A stretch of DNA of 49,320 nt from an uncultured SAR92 cluster bacterium (GTDB taxonomy: Bacteria > Pseudomonadota > Gammaproteobacteria > Pseudomonadales > Porticoccaceae). The notes under the pieces were generated by a model. That model searched no databases, had not been told where the DNA came from, and saw only the letters and a program-made list of their open reading frames with translations. The stretch is taken from NCBI GenBank assembly GCA_902527245.1, contig CABZOI010000014.1, forward strand, positions 1 to 49,320, in the 5' to 3' direction. The position numbers were made by a program, and so were the translations under genes. Positions 1 to 8,806 of the stretch are shown in pieces (the first letter of the stretch is position 1; every line of letters starts with the position of its first letter).

Positions 1-1
1 A

Positions 2-1669
2 CTAGCACTAAGTGCAAGAGGAAACTCTGCGGAGGAGGATGATATTAGCTCTTTCTTAGAGAGCGCATATGCTGAAGACAATGTGGACAAGGAAATTACT
101 ATCAACCACAATGCACCAGAAATCTTCCCGCTAGGACTTACAAGCGTAACTTTTTCAGCCTCGGATTCGAGTGGAAATATTGCAAATTCGGTAAGTGCAA
201 CAGTTTTTGTAAAAACGTCGACTGACAGTTTCTCAGCCAATGATCCCAGATTCACGTTTAAAGGTCGTTGGGATTTTAACAACTTAATAGAACCACTCCA
301 CTATTGGCAGGGATCGTCTATTAGTTTCGCCACTAATGGATCAACGGTTTCAGTTAAACTTAATTCAACTACAAACGAGGAATATAGGGTGTTAATTAAT
401 GGGACACTTTCTCCCAATAGACTTCAAGTATCTCCAGGAATTAACACTTATTTTATTGCTGAAGCTTTAGATCCATCAAGAATAAATAACCTTGAATTAT
501 TAAAAGCAACCAATACGGGTGCGGTAACTTTTTTAGATACTGAAGTAACGAACGGAACTATCTTCCCATATAATCCTGCTGCCAAATTAAAAATTGCATA
601 CTTTGGTGATTCAAATATGGAAGGATATTCTTTATACAGTGAGAAAGATCAAGGAGGCATGGGAACTTATTATGCCTATCCGTCAGTGACTGCCCGCATG
701 CTTGGAGCCGATCTTCGGATAATGGCTAAAAGTGGCGCTACCTTGGCAGGACCTGGATTTAATAATGTAACTGGTTTCATCAACTCGATAAATTGGCCCA
801 CTCAAATCCCAAACCTCGCTGACAACTTCAAACCTGACGTAATTGTTATAAATGCAGGAGCAAATGACATATATACTGTAAGTAATAATCAAAAAGAGGT
901 TATAAAGGAGAGATATAGGCAAGTCATTCAAAATATTCGCGAATTTTATGGCTCTGAGCCACATATCATTCTAATGAACGCTTATGGATGGAATACTAAC
1001 GAGCCAGCGAATTATAGTAATGAGCTTTCCTCTGAATTCAATAAAATCTCCACGCTTTATTTCCCTTGGTGCTGGGAGCAATGGCACGGAACAATGATTG
1101 AACATGCGGGTCAAGCACAAATCCTTGCTAATCACATAACTCAACTAAATCCTGAATGGTCTATAATTTCTGATCAAGAACTTTTCTATCCGTTTAGTAC
1201 ACAAAATCTAATCTCTAACGGTAGTTTTGAAAATATTGCTAGAGATAATTTCAATTCTTTCGGCTGGCGTTATTTTGAGGATGGTGCTGAACGAATATAC
1301 AATCCAGATTCAGCATTTGATGGAGATCATTTTGTCCAGCTGGATGCTGGAGAGTTCATTCATCAAGGGCAAGATGCAACAGGAGACTTATTGCCTGGCA
1401 GTGCTCCTATTGATCAAACTTATGTATTTTCAGTAATGATGAGGTCGGATTCAAGCTCTGGCATCGCAGAAATATCAATGGACTTTGAAGGCCAAGACTT
1501 ATATGAAAGACGCGACAACTCATCAATTTTATTTTCTGTAACTGATGAATGGGTAAAATACTCCGCTGAGTTCGTGGTAGCAGAGAATGCTTGGAAATTT
1601 TACCTAGTGCTGAAATCTGAAGATGGAAAAATTGATTTTGATCAAGTAGAGTTAAAAATAAAAAATTAA
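2..1669 (+). CDS. CE2-like SGNH/GDSL carbohydrate esterase with C-terminal carbohydrate-binding-like domain (5' truncated)
   Basis: The frame is open from base 2 to the TAA at 1667-1669, so the gene starts outside the window; the GTG at 83 is only an internal codon. The visible N-terminus ends a HYR/Ig-like module (pattern SASDSSGN). A beta-sandwich stretch follows (FKGRWDF...YWQGSSISF), resembling the N-terminal jelly roll of family CE2 acetylesterases. The SGNH domain has block I FGDSNMEGYS, with the nucleophile Ser encoded at 611-613, block III GAND, and a late EHAGQAQILANH segment that probably supplies the His. The last ~150 residues (SNGSFEN...FDQVELKI) look like a galactose-binding or CBM4/9-type sandwich. 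Family knowledge suggests deacetylation of polysaccharide outside the cytoplasm; the substrate is unknown. It lies just upstream of two co-directional amidohydrolase genes. Confidence 0.75.
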   Translation, partial: LALSARGNSAEEDDISSFLESAYAEDNVDKEITINHNAPEIFPLGLTSVTFSASDSSGNIANSVSATVFVKTSTDSFSANDPRFTFKGRWDFNNLIEPLHYWQGSSISFATNGSTVSVKLNSTTNEEYRVLINGTLSPNRLQVSPGINTYFIAEALDPSRINNLELLKATNTGAVTFLDTEVTNGTIFPYNPAAKLKIAYFGDSNMEGYSLYSEKDQGGMGTYYAYPSVTARMLGADLRIMAKSGATLAGPGFNNVTGFINSINWPTQIPNLADNFKPDVIVINAGANDIYTVSNNQKEVIKERYRQVIQNIREFYGSEPHIILMNAYGWNTNEPANYSNELSSEFNKISTLYFPWCWEQWHGTMIEHAGQAQILANHITQLNPEWSIISDQELFYPFSTQNLISNGSFENIARDNFNSFGWRYFEDGAERIYNPDSAFDGDHFVQLDAGEFIHQGQDATGDLLPGSAPIDQTYVFSVMMRSDSSSGIAEISMDFEGQDLYERRDNSSILFSVTDEWVKYSAEFVVAENAWKFYLVLKSEDGKIDFDQVELKIKN

Positions 1670-1726
1670 GGTAAAAATATAAAAAACTCAGGCGTGAAAC
1701 TTATTTATCGAGAGTATTTGTCAGAC

Positions 1727-3130
1727 ATGCATAATATAATCCTCAAAGTTTGGTTATCAGCATTAATTCTCTTTTTATTTGGATGTGAGGCTAAGCAATC
1801 AGACCTAATAAAACGGGTAGCTCCAAATCAAGATCCCTTTCCCTCGACCTATCAGATTAAATCACATGATCCCTTCATGATAGTAAATACTAGTATTCTT
1901 GATGGTGTCGGGAATTTACTGAAGAATACAGATCTTTTGATTGAAAATGGAAAAATTAAAGAAATCGGCGTTGGTCTTCCAACCAAAAACTATAGGTTAG
2001 TTAACGGAAGTAACTTTTGGGTAACTCCAGGTCTCATTGATGTCCACTCGCACATGGGAGTATATCCTGCTCCCGGAACCTCGAATCATTCAGATGGAAA
2101 TGAAATGACCTCTCCTGTTACTGCAGAAGTATGGGCAGAGCATTCAGTTTGGCCTGGTGATCCACAGTTTGAAAAAGCATTGGCAGGTGGAGTGACGACT
2201 CTACTTATTCTCCCAGGTTCAGGAAATCTGATCGGAGGACGCGGAGTTACGCTTAAAAATGTTCCATCAATCACAGTGCAAGGCATGAAATTTCCCAACG
2301 CCCCATACAGCTTAAAAATGGCATGTGGTGAAAATCCAAAACGGGTTTATGGCAATCGAAATATGTTGCCATCTACAAGAATGGGAAATATGGCGGGTTA
2401 CCGCAAAGCTTGGATTAAAGCAAAAGAATATAAAAAATCATGGGATGAATATCTCGCCGAGGATTCTGAAATACCATTATCTGAAAAACCTATCAGAGAT
2501 CTTAGAATGGAGACACTTTCAGGTGTCCTTGAAGGAGAAATTAAGGTACATAATCACTGCTACAGAGCTGATGAAATGGTGCAAATGATCGATATGTCAA
2601 AAGAGTTTGGTTATAAAATTTCTGCATTTCATCATACGGTCGAGGGTTACAAGATTGCTCCGATTCTTGCTAAAGAGGGCATTTGTGCAGTGATGTGGGC
2701 TGATTGGTGGGGCTTTAAACAAGAAGCATATGACATGGTTCGAGAAAATATTGCACTCACTGATTATGCAGGAGCCTGTGCAATTATACATTCAGATGAT
2801 GCAATACAGGTTCAAAGATTAAATCAAGAGATCGCCAAAGCAATGAGTGCTGGTAATAGAATGGGTCTTAATATCAGCCCTGCGCATGCGTTGCGTTGGT
2901 TAACCTCGAATGCCGCGCGATCCTTGGGATTGGAAGAAAAGATTGGATCGATAGAGATAGGTAAAAATGCTGACATTGTGCTTTGGAATGGTGATCCGTT
3001 TAGTACTTACACCAAAGCAAGTAAAGTCTGGATAGATGGGACGCTTTTATATGATATTGATAAACCTGATTTGACAAGAACTGCAGATTTTAATCTGGGT
3101 ATCATTGCACCTGGGGAAAAGAGACCATGA
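1727..3130 (+). CDS. Lipoprotein metal-dependent amidohydrolase
   Basis: The protein belongs to the amidohydrolase (imidazolonepropionase-like) superfamily. I prefer the ATG at 1727 because it gives a classic lipoprotein signal with lipobox LFGC (Cys20); a GTG at 1694 adds 11 polar residues before it. The metal-binding set looks complete: GLIDVHSH supplies the strand-1 HxH, KVHNH and AFHH supply later His ligands, and HSDD supplies the catalytic Asp. The C-terminus has the usual GSIEIGKNADIVLW motif. It probably acts in the periplasm, anchored to a membrane, on a cyclic amide or peptide-like substrate that cannot be deduced. It overlaps the next gene by the four bases ATGA, so the two are translationally coupled and may form a heteromeric enzyme. 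Confidence 0.82.
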   Translation: MHNIILKVWLSALILFLFGCEAKQSDLIKRVAPNQDPFPSTYQIKSHDPFMIVNTSILDGVGNLLKNTDLLIENGKIKEIGVGLPTKNYRLVNGSNFWVTPGLIDVHSHMGVYPAPGTSNHSDGNEMTSPVTAEVWAEHSVWPGDPQFEKALAGGVTTLLILPGSGNLIGGRGVTLKNVPSITVQGMKFPNAPYSLKMACGENPKRVYGNRNMLPSTRMGNMAGYRKAWIKAKEYKKSWDEYLAEDSEIPLSEKPIRDLRMETLSGVLEGEIKVHNHCYRADEMVQMIDMSKEFGYKISAFHHTVEGYKIAPILAKEGICAVMWADWWGFKQEAYDMVRENIALTDYAGACAIIHSDDAIQVQRLNQEIAKAMSAGNRMGLNISPAHALRWLTSNAARSLGLEEKIGSIEIGKNADIVLWNGDPFSTYTKASKVWIDGTLLYDIDKPDLTRTADFNLGIIAPGEKRP

Positions 3131-4392
3131 AATTAATATTCTTAAGTTTAATTCTATTTTCTCCATTTTTTGCAAATGCAGAGTCAATACTTATTCGTAA
3201 TGTGAATATTCTGGAAAGCACTGGAATTGAGGAAAACGTTTCGATATTAATTAAAAATGGGATAATCAAGTCAATAGACTCTCTAATTTTTACTGAAGCT
3301 ACTGAAGAAATTGATGGTACAGGTAAGACTGTAACAGCTGGTTTATTCAATGGAAAAACTCATATTGGTGCTGTGGAGGTTGGTGCAATTGATTCAACCG
3401 TTGATTACCACACAAACAATGGCTCAATAACAGCCTCATTTAAACCGAGTGAATCATTTAATCCTCATTCAACACTAATACCACACAACAGGACACATGG
3501 CCTGACGCAAGCATTACTGGTACCAGAGGCAGAAACACATATGATCGCGGGACAAGTAGCCGTAATCGAGCTTGGAAACACACCGAAAGTACTTAATGAT
3601 AGTTTTGGCGTGGCTATTGACTTCACAGAACATGGAGTCTCAATCATGGGTGGATCAAGAAGCTCGGCACTCGCAAAATTAAGAGTAGCTTTGGATGATG
3701 CTAAGGATTTTTCTAGAAATCGTAAATCTGCTCTTGCAGGAGAACATAGAGCTTATGATCTTTCTTATGCTGATCTTTATGCGCTTCAACCTGTAGTAGA
3801 GGGTGTTAAACCAATAATAGTCAGAGTACATCGATCCGTTGATATCCTGAGCATAATAAACCTTGCTAAAGAGTTTCAACTCGATCTAATACTATCTGGT
3901 GTTGCGGAGGGATGGATGGTTGCAGAGCAGATAGCCGAGTCTAAATCATCCGTCATTATGGATCCTATATATAACTTGCCTACTGCATTCGAACACCTAG
4001 GAGCCAGATTAGATAATGCTTCAATACTCCATGAAAAAGGCGTTCAGCTGATCTTTACGGGTATGGGTTGGCATAACACCCACAGCGCTTACCTAGTTCG
4101 TCAATCTGCAGGAAACGCCGTAGCAAATGGTTTACCAAAAACTGCATCTATTGCAGCCATCACTTCCAATCCGGCAGAAATTTTTAAACTTAACTACTCA
4201 GGTAACATCCGTGAAGGAGAAGTTGCAAACCTAGTGCTTTGGAGCGGGGATCCTTTTGAACTTACCACAGAGGCAGAAATGGTAATCATAGCTGGTGAAA
4301 AAGTTGAAATGATTAGCCGATCACTTCAATTAAGGGATCGCTATTACGAAAGCATAAAAAGTTTTATTGAGAACGAATCAAGAGGCAAGTGA
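3127..4392 (+). CDS. Amidohydrolase-family protein, metal site degenerate, periplasmic
   Basis: An amidohydrolase-superfamily paralogue of the preceding gene, with an ordinary signal peptide ([20 protein letters not shown]). The beta-sandwich ends are recognisable: [11 protein letters not shown] at the start and [20 protein letters not shown] at the end. Where the partner has GLIDVHSH, this protein has [10 protein letters not shown], so the HxH pair is gone; the HSDD aspartate segment is also not recognisable. VRVHR is kept. From general family knowledge, a degenerate member encoded next to a complete one may be a structural or regulatory partner; that is inference here. The 3' end runs 15 bases into the end of uvrB on the opposite strand (convergent). 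Confidence 0.78.
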   Translation: MKLIFLSLILFSPFFANAESILIRNVNILESTGIEENVSILIKNGIIKSIDSLIFTEATEEIDGTGKTVTAGLFNGKTHIGAVEVGAIDSTVDYHTNNGSITASFKPSESFNPHSTLIPHNRTHGLTQALLVPEAETHMIAGQVAVIELGNTPKVLNDSFGVAIDFTEHGVSIMGGSRSSALAKLRVALDDAKDFSRNRKSALAGEHRAYDLSYADLYALQPVVEGVKPIIVRVHRSVDILSIINLAKEFQLDLILSGVAEGWMVAEQIAESKSSVIMDPIYNLPTAFEHLGARLDNASILHEKGVQLIFTGMGWHNTHSAYLVRQSAGNAVANGLPKTASIAAITSNPAEIFKLNYSGNIREGEVANLVLWSGDPFELTTEAEMVIIAGEKVEMISRSLQLRDRYYESIKSFIENESRGK

Positions 4393-6396
4393 ACGCTCTC
4401 TCAGTTTTGTCAAAAGATCTCTGACCCTCGCTGCCTGCTCAAATTCTAAATTTTTTGCATGCTGATACATTTGTTCCTCAAGCTTTTTAATTTCGAGTGC
4501 AATATTGGAAATTGGTTGAGAATTTAAAATGTCGTCTGAGAGTGTTTTAGTTTTTATCGAGTTTATGTGTTTTCCTTTACTGCTTGAAGTGGCACCTTCC
4601 ATAATATCTCCAACGTTTTTAACTATGCCCTTCGGTTGAATACCATTTTTTAAGTTAAACTCTATTTGCATTTTTCTTCGTCGGTTTGTTTCGTCAATCG
4701 CCCGTTGCATGGAACCAGTAGTCTTATCTGCGTACAAAATAGCTTTACCATTTATATTTCTCGCTGCGCGACCAATTGTCTGGATTAATGACTGCTCTGA
4801 TCTCAAGAATCCCTCTTTATCAGCATCAAAGACAGACACAAGTGATACCTCTGGCATATCTAAACCCTCTCTGAGGAGATTAATACCGACTAAAACATCA
4901 AACTCTCCTAATCTTAGATCTCTAATAATTTCCACTCTCTCTACCGTATCTATATCAGAGTGAAGATATCTGACTCTCACGCCATGCTCGTCAAGATACT
5001 GTGTTAAATCTTCTGCCATTCTTTTGGTAAGAACCGTTATCAAAACCCTCTCATTCCTTTCTACCCTTTTTTTTATCTCGGAAAGTGAATCATCTACCTG
5101 GGTAGATGCAGAATGAATCTCAATAATAGGATCGAGAAGTCCAGTGGGTCTAACTACCTGTTCGACCACTTGACCAGCATTCGCCTCCTCATATCGGCTC
5201 GGCGTGGCAGAAACAAATATCATTTGTGGCGCTAAATTCTCCCATTCGTCAAATCTTAGTGGCCGATTATCCAATGCAGATGGCAATCGAAAACCATATT
5301 CGACCAAGGTCTCTTTTCTCGATCTGTCTCCTCTATACATTGCACCTAGCTGCGGCACCGTAACATGAGACTCGTCAATCACTAATAAGGCCTCTTCTGG
5401 TAAAAAATCAAAAAGAGTAGGTGGTGGCTCTCCTGGCTGACGCCCTGACAGATACCTTGAATAATTTTCTATACCATTGCAATAACCAAGTTCCCTCATC
5501 ATCTCAAGGTCATATCTAACGCGCTCTCCCAGACGTTGCGCTTCAACTAATTTCTCGTTAGTTTTCAAAGTTTCAAGCCTCTGATCTAATTCTTTTTTAA
5601 TTTCATCTGTTGCACTAATAATCGTCTCACGTGGCGTAACATAGTGTGTTTTCGGATAAACCGTAAATCTTGGAACAGACCTTAAGACTTCTCCGGTAAG
5701 CGGATCAAAAAGTGATAATCGTTCCACCTCATCATCGAAAAGTTCGATTCTCAAAGCCTCATGGTCAGAATCAGCAGGATATATGTCAATAACGTCGCCT
5801 CTTACTCGATAAGATGATCTTTCAAAGACAACATCATTTCTTCGATACTGCAATTCAGCAAGTCTTCGTAGAATAGATCTCTGATCAATTCTCTCTCCTC
5901 GGGAAATATGCAAAACCATTTTTAAGTAGGAATCTGGAGACCCAAGTCCATAGATAGAGGAAACTGTCGCGACAACAATTACATCCCTTCTCTCTATTAA
6001 AGACTTAGTTGCCGATAATCTCATTTGCTCAATATGTGCGTTTACAGATGAGTCCTTTTCAATAAATGTATCCGAAGATGGAACATAAGCCTCGGGTTGA
6101 TAGTAATCAAAATATGAGACGAAGTACTCAACAGCGTTCCTTGGGAAAAACTCTTTAAATTCCCCATACAGTTGCGCAGCAAGTGTTTTATTATGAACCA
6201 AAATAATGGTTGGTCTTTGGACTTTTTCAATAACGTTTGCAATAGTAAACGTTTTACCTGAACCAGTTACACCAAGCAATGTTTGACTTGCCAAACCGCT
6301 CTGTAATCCTGAAACTATTGTTTTAATAGCATTTGGTTGATCACCTGCCGGTTTATATGGGCTCTCAATCCTGAATGATCTGTTGTTCTCTATCAT
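4378..6396 (-). CDS. uvrB: Excinuclease ABC subunit B (UvrB)
   Basis: The helicase-like damage-verification subunit of nucleotide excision repair, loaded by UvrA and then bound by UvrC. Length (672 aa) is normal for the family. Walker A GVTGSGKT lies at about residues 42-49, the beta-hairpin region [12 protein letters not shown] at about 94-105, and the DESH helicase box in the middle. Motifs V and VI follow ([25 protein letters not shown]), and the C-terminal UVR motif ([20 protein letters not shown]) is intact. The ATG at 6396 follows the stop of the upstream MlaC-like gene by only 4 bases, so the two are probably co-transcribed. It converges with the amidohydrolase gene, overlapping its end by 15 bases. 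Confidence 0.98.
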   Translation of the reverse strand: MIENNRSFRIESPYKPAGDQPNAIKTIVSGLQSGLASQTLLGVTGSGKTFTIANVIEKVQRPTIILVHNKTLAAQLYGEFKEFFPRNAVEYFVSYFDYYQPEAYVPSSDTFIEKDSSVNAHIEQMRLSATKSLIERRDVIVVATVSSIYGLGSPDSYLKMVLHISRGERIDQRSILRRLAELQYRRNDVVFERSSYRVRGDVIDIYPADSDHEALRIELFDDEVERLSLFDPLTGEVLRSVPRFTVYPKTHYVTPRETIISATDEIKKELDQRLETLKTNEKLVEAQRLGERVRYDLEMMRELGYCNGIENYSRYLSGRQPGEPPPTLFDFLPEEALLVIDESHVTVPQLGAMYRGDRSRKETLVEYGFRLPSALDNRPLRFDEWENLAPQMIFVSATPSRYEEANAGQVVEQVVRPTGLLDPIIEIHSASTQVDDSLSEIKKRVERNERVLITVLTKRMAEDLTQYLDEHGVRVRYLHSDIDTVERVEIIRDLRLGEFDVLVGINLLREGLDMPEVSLVSVFDADKEGFLRSEQSLIQTIGRAARNINGKAILYADKTTGSMQRAIDETNRRRKMQIEFNLKNGIQPKGIVKNVGDIMEGATSSSKGKHINSIKTKTLSDDILNSQPISNIALEIKKLEEQMYQHAKNLEFEQAARVRDLLTKLRERSLAS

Positions 6397-6400
6397 AACT

Positions 6401-7093
6401 CTACAAACATGGTGGCTTTTGGGGGTCTATATAATTTGTCTCACTCTGACACAACTTTTCAAAAAACACTTTGTTTTTATTTTGCAATTTACTCAACAGC
6501 CCTTGAAATTCAAGGTCTTCAAAATCTTGTCTATAGCTATTTTTTTTCAAATTGACATATGTAATGCCTTTGAATCTAAAATCCACACCCTTCCAAGTGT
6601 AATCATCACTACGATTAAGTAGCAGGTCCAGATGAATATCAGGAAATCTTGGTGAGTCCATATTAATCTTCAACCAAGCAAGAGTTTGTTGTTCGTTTAC
6701 TTTTATATCAATCACATTGAGTCTCTGTTCACTGTATAAGGATAAACTTTCAAATGCATACCTAATCAGCGTTATTTCTAGCACTCTTGATAGTTCTTTA
6801 ACTTGCAAGTTGGACAACGAGTTAAAAATATCACCTCCGATCAAAGCTCTCGTTGTGGCATCGAAATCCCAATTATCTATAAATGTGCCTTCGAGAAAAT
6901 TCCAATATTTATTCGGAAATTCCAAGTAAATTTTGTGGTTCGCAAGTAAATCGCTAGTTACTCTTTTGACTAGCAATGATTCATAACTATCAATAATCTC
7001 ATTCTCTAGGGTGCTGTGAGCTGAATCAACTTGAGCTATCGACCAGGTATGGATCAACATAGAGAAAAACACTGAATATAAAAAAAATTTCAA
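6401..7093 (-). CDS. MlaC/Ttg2D-like periplasmic protein
   Basis: A 230-aa protein with an N-terminal signal peptide ([20 protein letters not shown]). The body fits the MlaC/Ttg2D (toluene-tolerance) fold: a helical segment with [17 protein letters not shown], then [29 protein letters not shown] and a final helix [12 protein letters not shown]. MlaC proteins shuttle phospholipids between outer and inner membrane. No other mla gene is nearby, so this is an orphan copy and its lipid role is inferred. The start is TTG at 7093; the next in-frame ATG (residue 12) would cut the signal peptide. A minus-strand promoter candidate lies at 7190-7219. It precedes uvrB by 4 bases. Confidence 0.6.
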   Translation of the reverse strand: MKFFLYSVFFSMLIHTWSIAQVDSAHSTLENEIIDSYESLLVKRVTSDLLANHKIYLEFPNKYWNFLEGTFIDNWDFDATTRALIGGDIFNSLSNLQVKELSRVLEITLIRYAFESLSLYSEQRLNVIDIKVNEQQTLAWLKINMDSPRFPDIHLDLLLNRSDDYTWKGVDFRFKGITYVNLKKNSYRQDFEDLEFQGLLSKLQNKNKVFFEKLCQSETNYIDPQKPPCL

Positions 7094-7189
7094 TTTGATC
7101 TATCCAAATAAATACCAAATAAGGAGAAATATTGTATCGATCACATTATTATTTATTTTTGAGATGAACAAGTAATATTCGTTACAATA

Positions 7190-7219
7190 ATTAAAATTAC
7201 TATTTATCTCTAAAGTCAA
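7190..7219 (-). promoter_or_regulatory. Candidate sigma70 promoter for the MlaC-like/uvrB operon
   Basis: On the minus strand TTGACT (7219-7214) is followed after 18 bases by TTTAAT (7195-7190), each one mismatch from the sigma70 consensus. The -35 box is one arm of the inverted repeat AGTCAAT...ATTGACT (7214-7220 and 7231-7237). The other arm holds the -35 of the tRNA promoter on the plus strand, so the two promoters start back to back. The distance to the TTG start at 7093 is about 95 bases. The call rests on sequence match only. Confidence 0.4.
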
Positions 7220-7231
7220 TTGCTGTCTTGA

Positions 7232-7259
7232 TTGACTCAAATGATCTTAATGCTAAAAT
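7232..7259 (+). promoter_or_regulatory. Promoter of tRNA-Asn
   Basis: TTGACT (7232-7237), 16-base spacer, then TAAAAT (7254-7259) preceded by TG in the extended -10 position (7251-7252). Transcription would begin about 4 bases before the mature tRNA 5' end at 7270, which suits a tRNA gene. Confidence 0.7.
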
Positions 7260-7269
7260 GCCCTTTTCT

Positions 7270-7345
7270 TCCGCCTTAGCTCAGTTGGTAGAGCAAATGA
7301 CTGTTAATCATTGGGTCGCTGGTTCGAGCCCAGCAGGCGGAGCCA
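7270..7345 (+). tRNA. tRNA-Asn (anticodon GTT)
   Basis: A complete 76-base cloverleaf. The acceptor stem is 7270-7276 (TCCGCCT) paired with 7335-7341 (AGGCGGA), discriminator G at 7342, CCA encoded at 7343-7345. The D stem is GCTC/GAGC, the anticodon stem AATGA/TCATT, and the loop CTGTTAA gives anticodon GTT for asparagine. The T stem is GCTGG/CCAGC with loop TTCGAGC. A strong promoter precedes it and a terminator follows. tRNA-Asn genes are frequent phage and island attachment sites, and an integrase remnant lies just downstream. Confidence 0.97.
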
Positions 7346-7351
7346 CATACT

Positions 7352-7380
7352 AAAAAGGCTGCACAGTGTGCAGCCTTTTT
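7352..7380 (+). terminator. Rho-independent terminator after tRNA-Asn
   Basis: GGCTGCAC (7357-7364) pairs with GTGCAGCC (7368-7375) around a 3-base loop. The stem is flanked by AAAAA on the left and TTTTT on the right, so it can work in both directions. It sits 6 bases after the tRNA CCA end. Confidence 0.9.
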
Positions 7381-7499
7381 ATTGAGCCTGATAAGCTTAT
7401 TGAGGGCAGGCCATCATTTAGATACAGATTTGGCTTCGTTTTGTTACTTTTTTATTCTAGCCTTGGCGAACCGCCCTGTACTCAGCCAATGACTCAAAG

Positions 7500-7967
7500 T
7501 TGGGGGCGCTATTTAAGCCAAGCTTTCGGGAATTTTACCTACTGGTCCGATTTCCTGCCACTGATCTCGGGCCGATTGACAGTGATAAACCTATTATCAG
7601 ACTCAATTTCTCCAAGGCCGATCAGTATGGTTGGCGTAAGGTTTTACCTATAAGCGAAGAGTTGCTTACCTTGTTAATAAAATGGGAAGGAATAGTTGGT
7701 GATGAAGGCTATATCCTAAAATCCATTAATAAACATGCACATATTGGAAATAGCCCAAATCCAGCAAGAATTACCAGCATTTTAAGATTACTGCAAGAAG
7801 GATTAAAAACTGAATCAAAAGAACAATCGTTCAGCAGTCATTCATTAAGAGTGAGGGCAGCAATTGATCTATTACAACAAGGTGAGCCGCTTGAAAGGAT
7901 AATGCTCAGAGGGGGTTGGCAGACGGATTAGACTGCCATGAGATACCTCAGGCACTGGAGCATTTAG
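7500..7967 (+). pseudogene. Tyrosine recombinase (integrase) remnant, C-terminal part, with amber stop before the catalytic Tyr
   Basis: From about 7578 the frame matches the C-terminal half of a tyrosine recombinase: PIIRLNFSKADQYGWRKVLP, then SSHSLRVRAAIDLLQQG with the HxxR active-site pair, then RIMLRGGWQTD. A TAG at 7929-7931 interrupts the frame. Reading through gives TAMRYLRHWSI and a TAG at 7965-7967, restoring the catalytic Tyr (codon 7944-7946). The N-terminal core-binding domain and first catalytic Arg are missing; bases 7381-7577 give no convincing integrase sequence. The remnant points the same way as the adjacent tRNA-Asn, as expected for an island integrase at its tRNA attachment site. 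It is almost certainly inactive. Confidence 0.75.
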
Positions 7968-7979
7968 GTATGTTTGGAA

Positions 7980-8657
7980 CTAGTAAGGGAAGTTTAAGTC
8001 AGTCTTCAAATCAATGGGGGGAACAGGTAAATCCTTAAATACCCTCCAAATTGCACCTGACTTGGGGAAAATAATAACCCAGACAGTGAGTAATATAAGG
8101 GAAAAATAGGAATATAGGCTCTCTTTACCAACATACCAGGCTTCGACCTGCCCTTTATATGGCCCAATGACTTTATCATAGAAGTCTAATGTCCCACTAT
8201 GACCTTCAAGAATTTCTTCCTCACCGCGGAATACTATCGGACCGATTCCAGAAAGCCCCGGTTTTATCTGAGCTATGGCGTCCTGCACACCAACTGAGAA
8301 AGCATCAAAACACCTTGGTGTCTGTGGTCGTGGGCCAATGATACTCATATCTCCAAGAAAGACATTAAGTAACTGTGGTAATTCATTTATCTTTGTTTTT
8401 CTTAACAATCTCCCGACTGGGAGCACTCTGGGATCATTCTTTATCGTTACCGTGCCTGTACCAATACTATCGCTGTTTTTGACCATAGTGGTAAATTTAA
8501 TGAGTTTAAAAATCTTCTTATTTTTTCCAATTCGCTCTTGTAGAAAAAAAACCTCTCCCTCATCGGAGAACTTCAATATCAACATAATCAGTAATAATAA
8601 GGGTAAAAAAGTAACAATCGCCAGACTAGAAAATAAAATATCCAGGGACCTAATCAT
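7980..8657 (-). CDS. Small monotopic sugar-phosphate transferase (PglC/WcaJ C-domain type), copy 1
   Basis: A bacterial sugar transferase, transferring a sugar-1-phosphate to undecaprenyl phosphate to start repeat-unit assembly at the inner membrane. It is the minimal PglC-like form: one N-terminal re-entrant hydrophobic helix (about residues 5-28), then GEVFFLQERIGKNKKIFKLI, LLRKTKINELPQLLN and GDMSIIGPRP. The expected Asp-Glu catalytic dyad reads Asn91-Glu92, the same as in copy 2. I choose the ATG at 8657 because GGAG lies 9 bases upstream; a TTG at 8672 would overlap that ribosome site. It is the last gene of the long minus-strand locus. No clear terminator was seen after it. Confidence 0.88.
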   Translation of the reverse strand: MIRSLDILFSSLAIVTFLPLLLLIMLILKFSDEGEVFFLQERIGKNKKIFKLIKFTTMVKNSDSIGTGTVTIKNDPRVLPVGRLLRKTKINELPQLLNVFLGDMSIIGPRPQTPRCFDAFSVGVQDAIAQIKPGLSGIGPIVFRGEEEILEGHSGTLDFYDKVIGPYKGQVEAWYVGKESLYSYFSLILLTVWVIIFPKSGAIWRVFKDLPVPPIDLKTDLNFPY

Positions 8658-8806
8658 ACTTACATTCTCCAATAAAGATAACGGCTATAATTCATTTAAC
8701 CAAGCCTGATAAGCCGGGAAAAATCGGATGCCCCTACCGTCGTTGCATCAATCTAATCTTGTTGTTTATTAAGTAAAGGCTTTAGGGAGCTCGCGTTACT
8801 ACTAAT

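Noticed and set aside
683-964. Minus-strand frame of 93 codons inside the esterase gene
   Set aside because: Antisense shadow of a clear SGNH coding frame; no ribosome site or family features.
7366-7653. Plus-strand frame of 95 codons after the tRNA
   Set aside because: It starts inside the terminator and overlaps the integrase frame; no family features.
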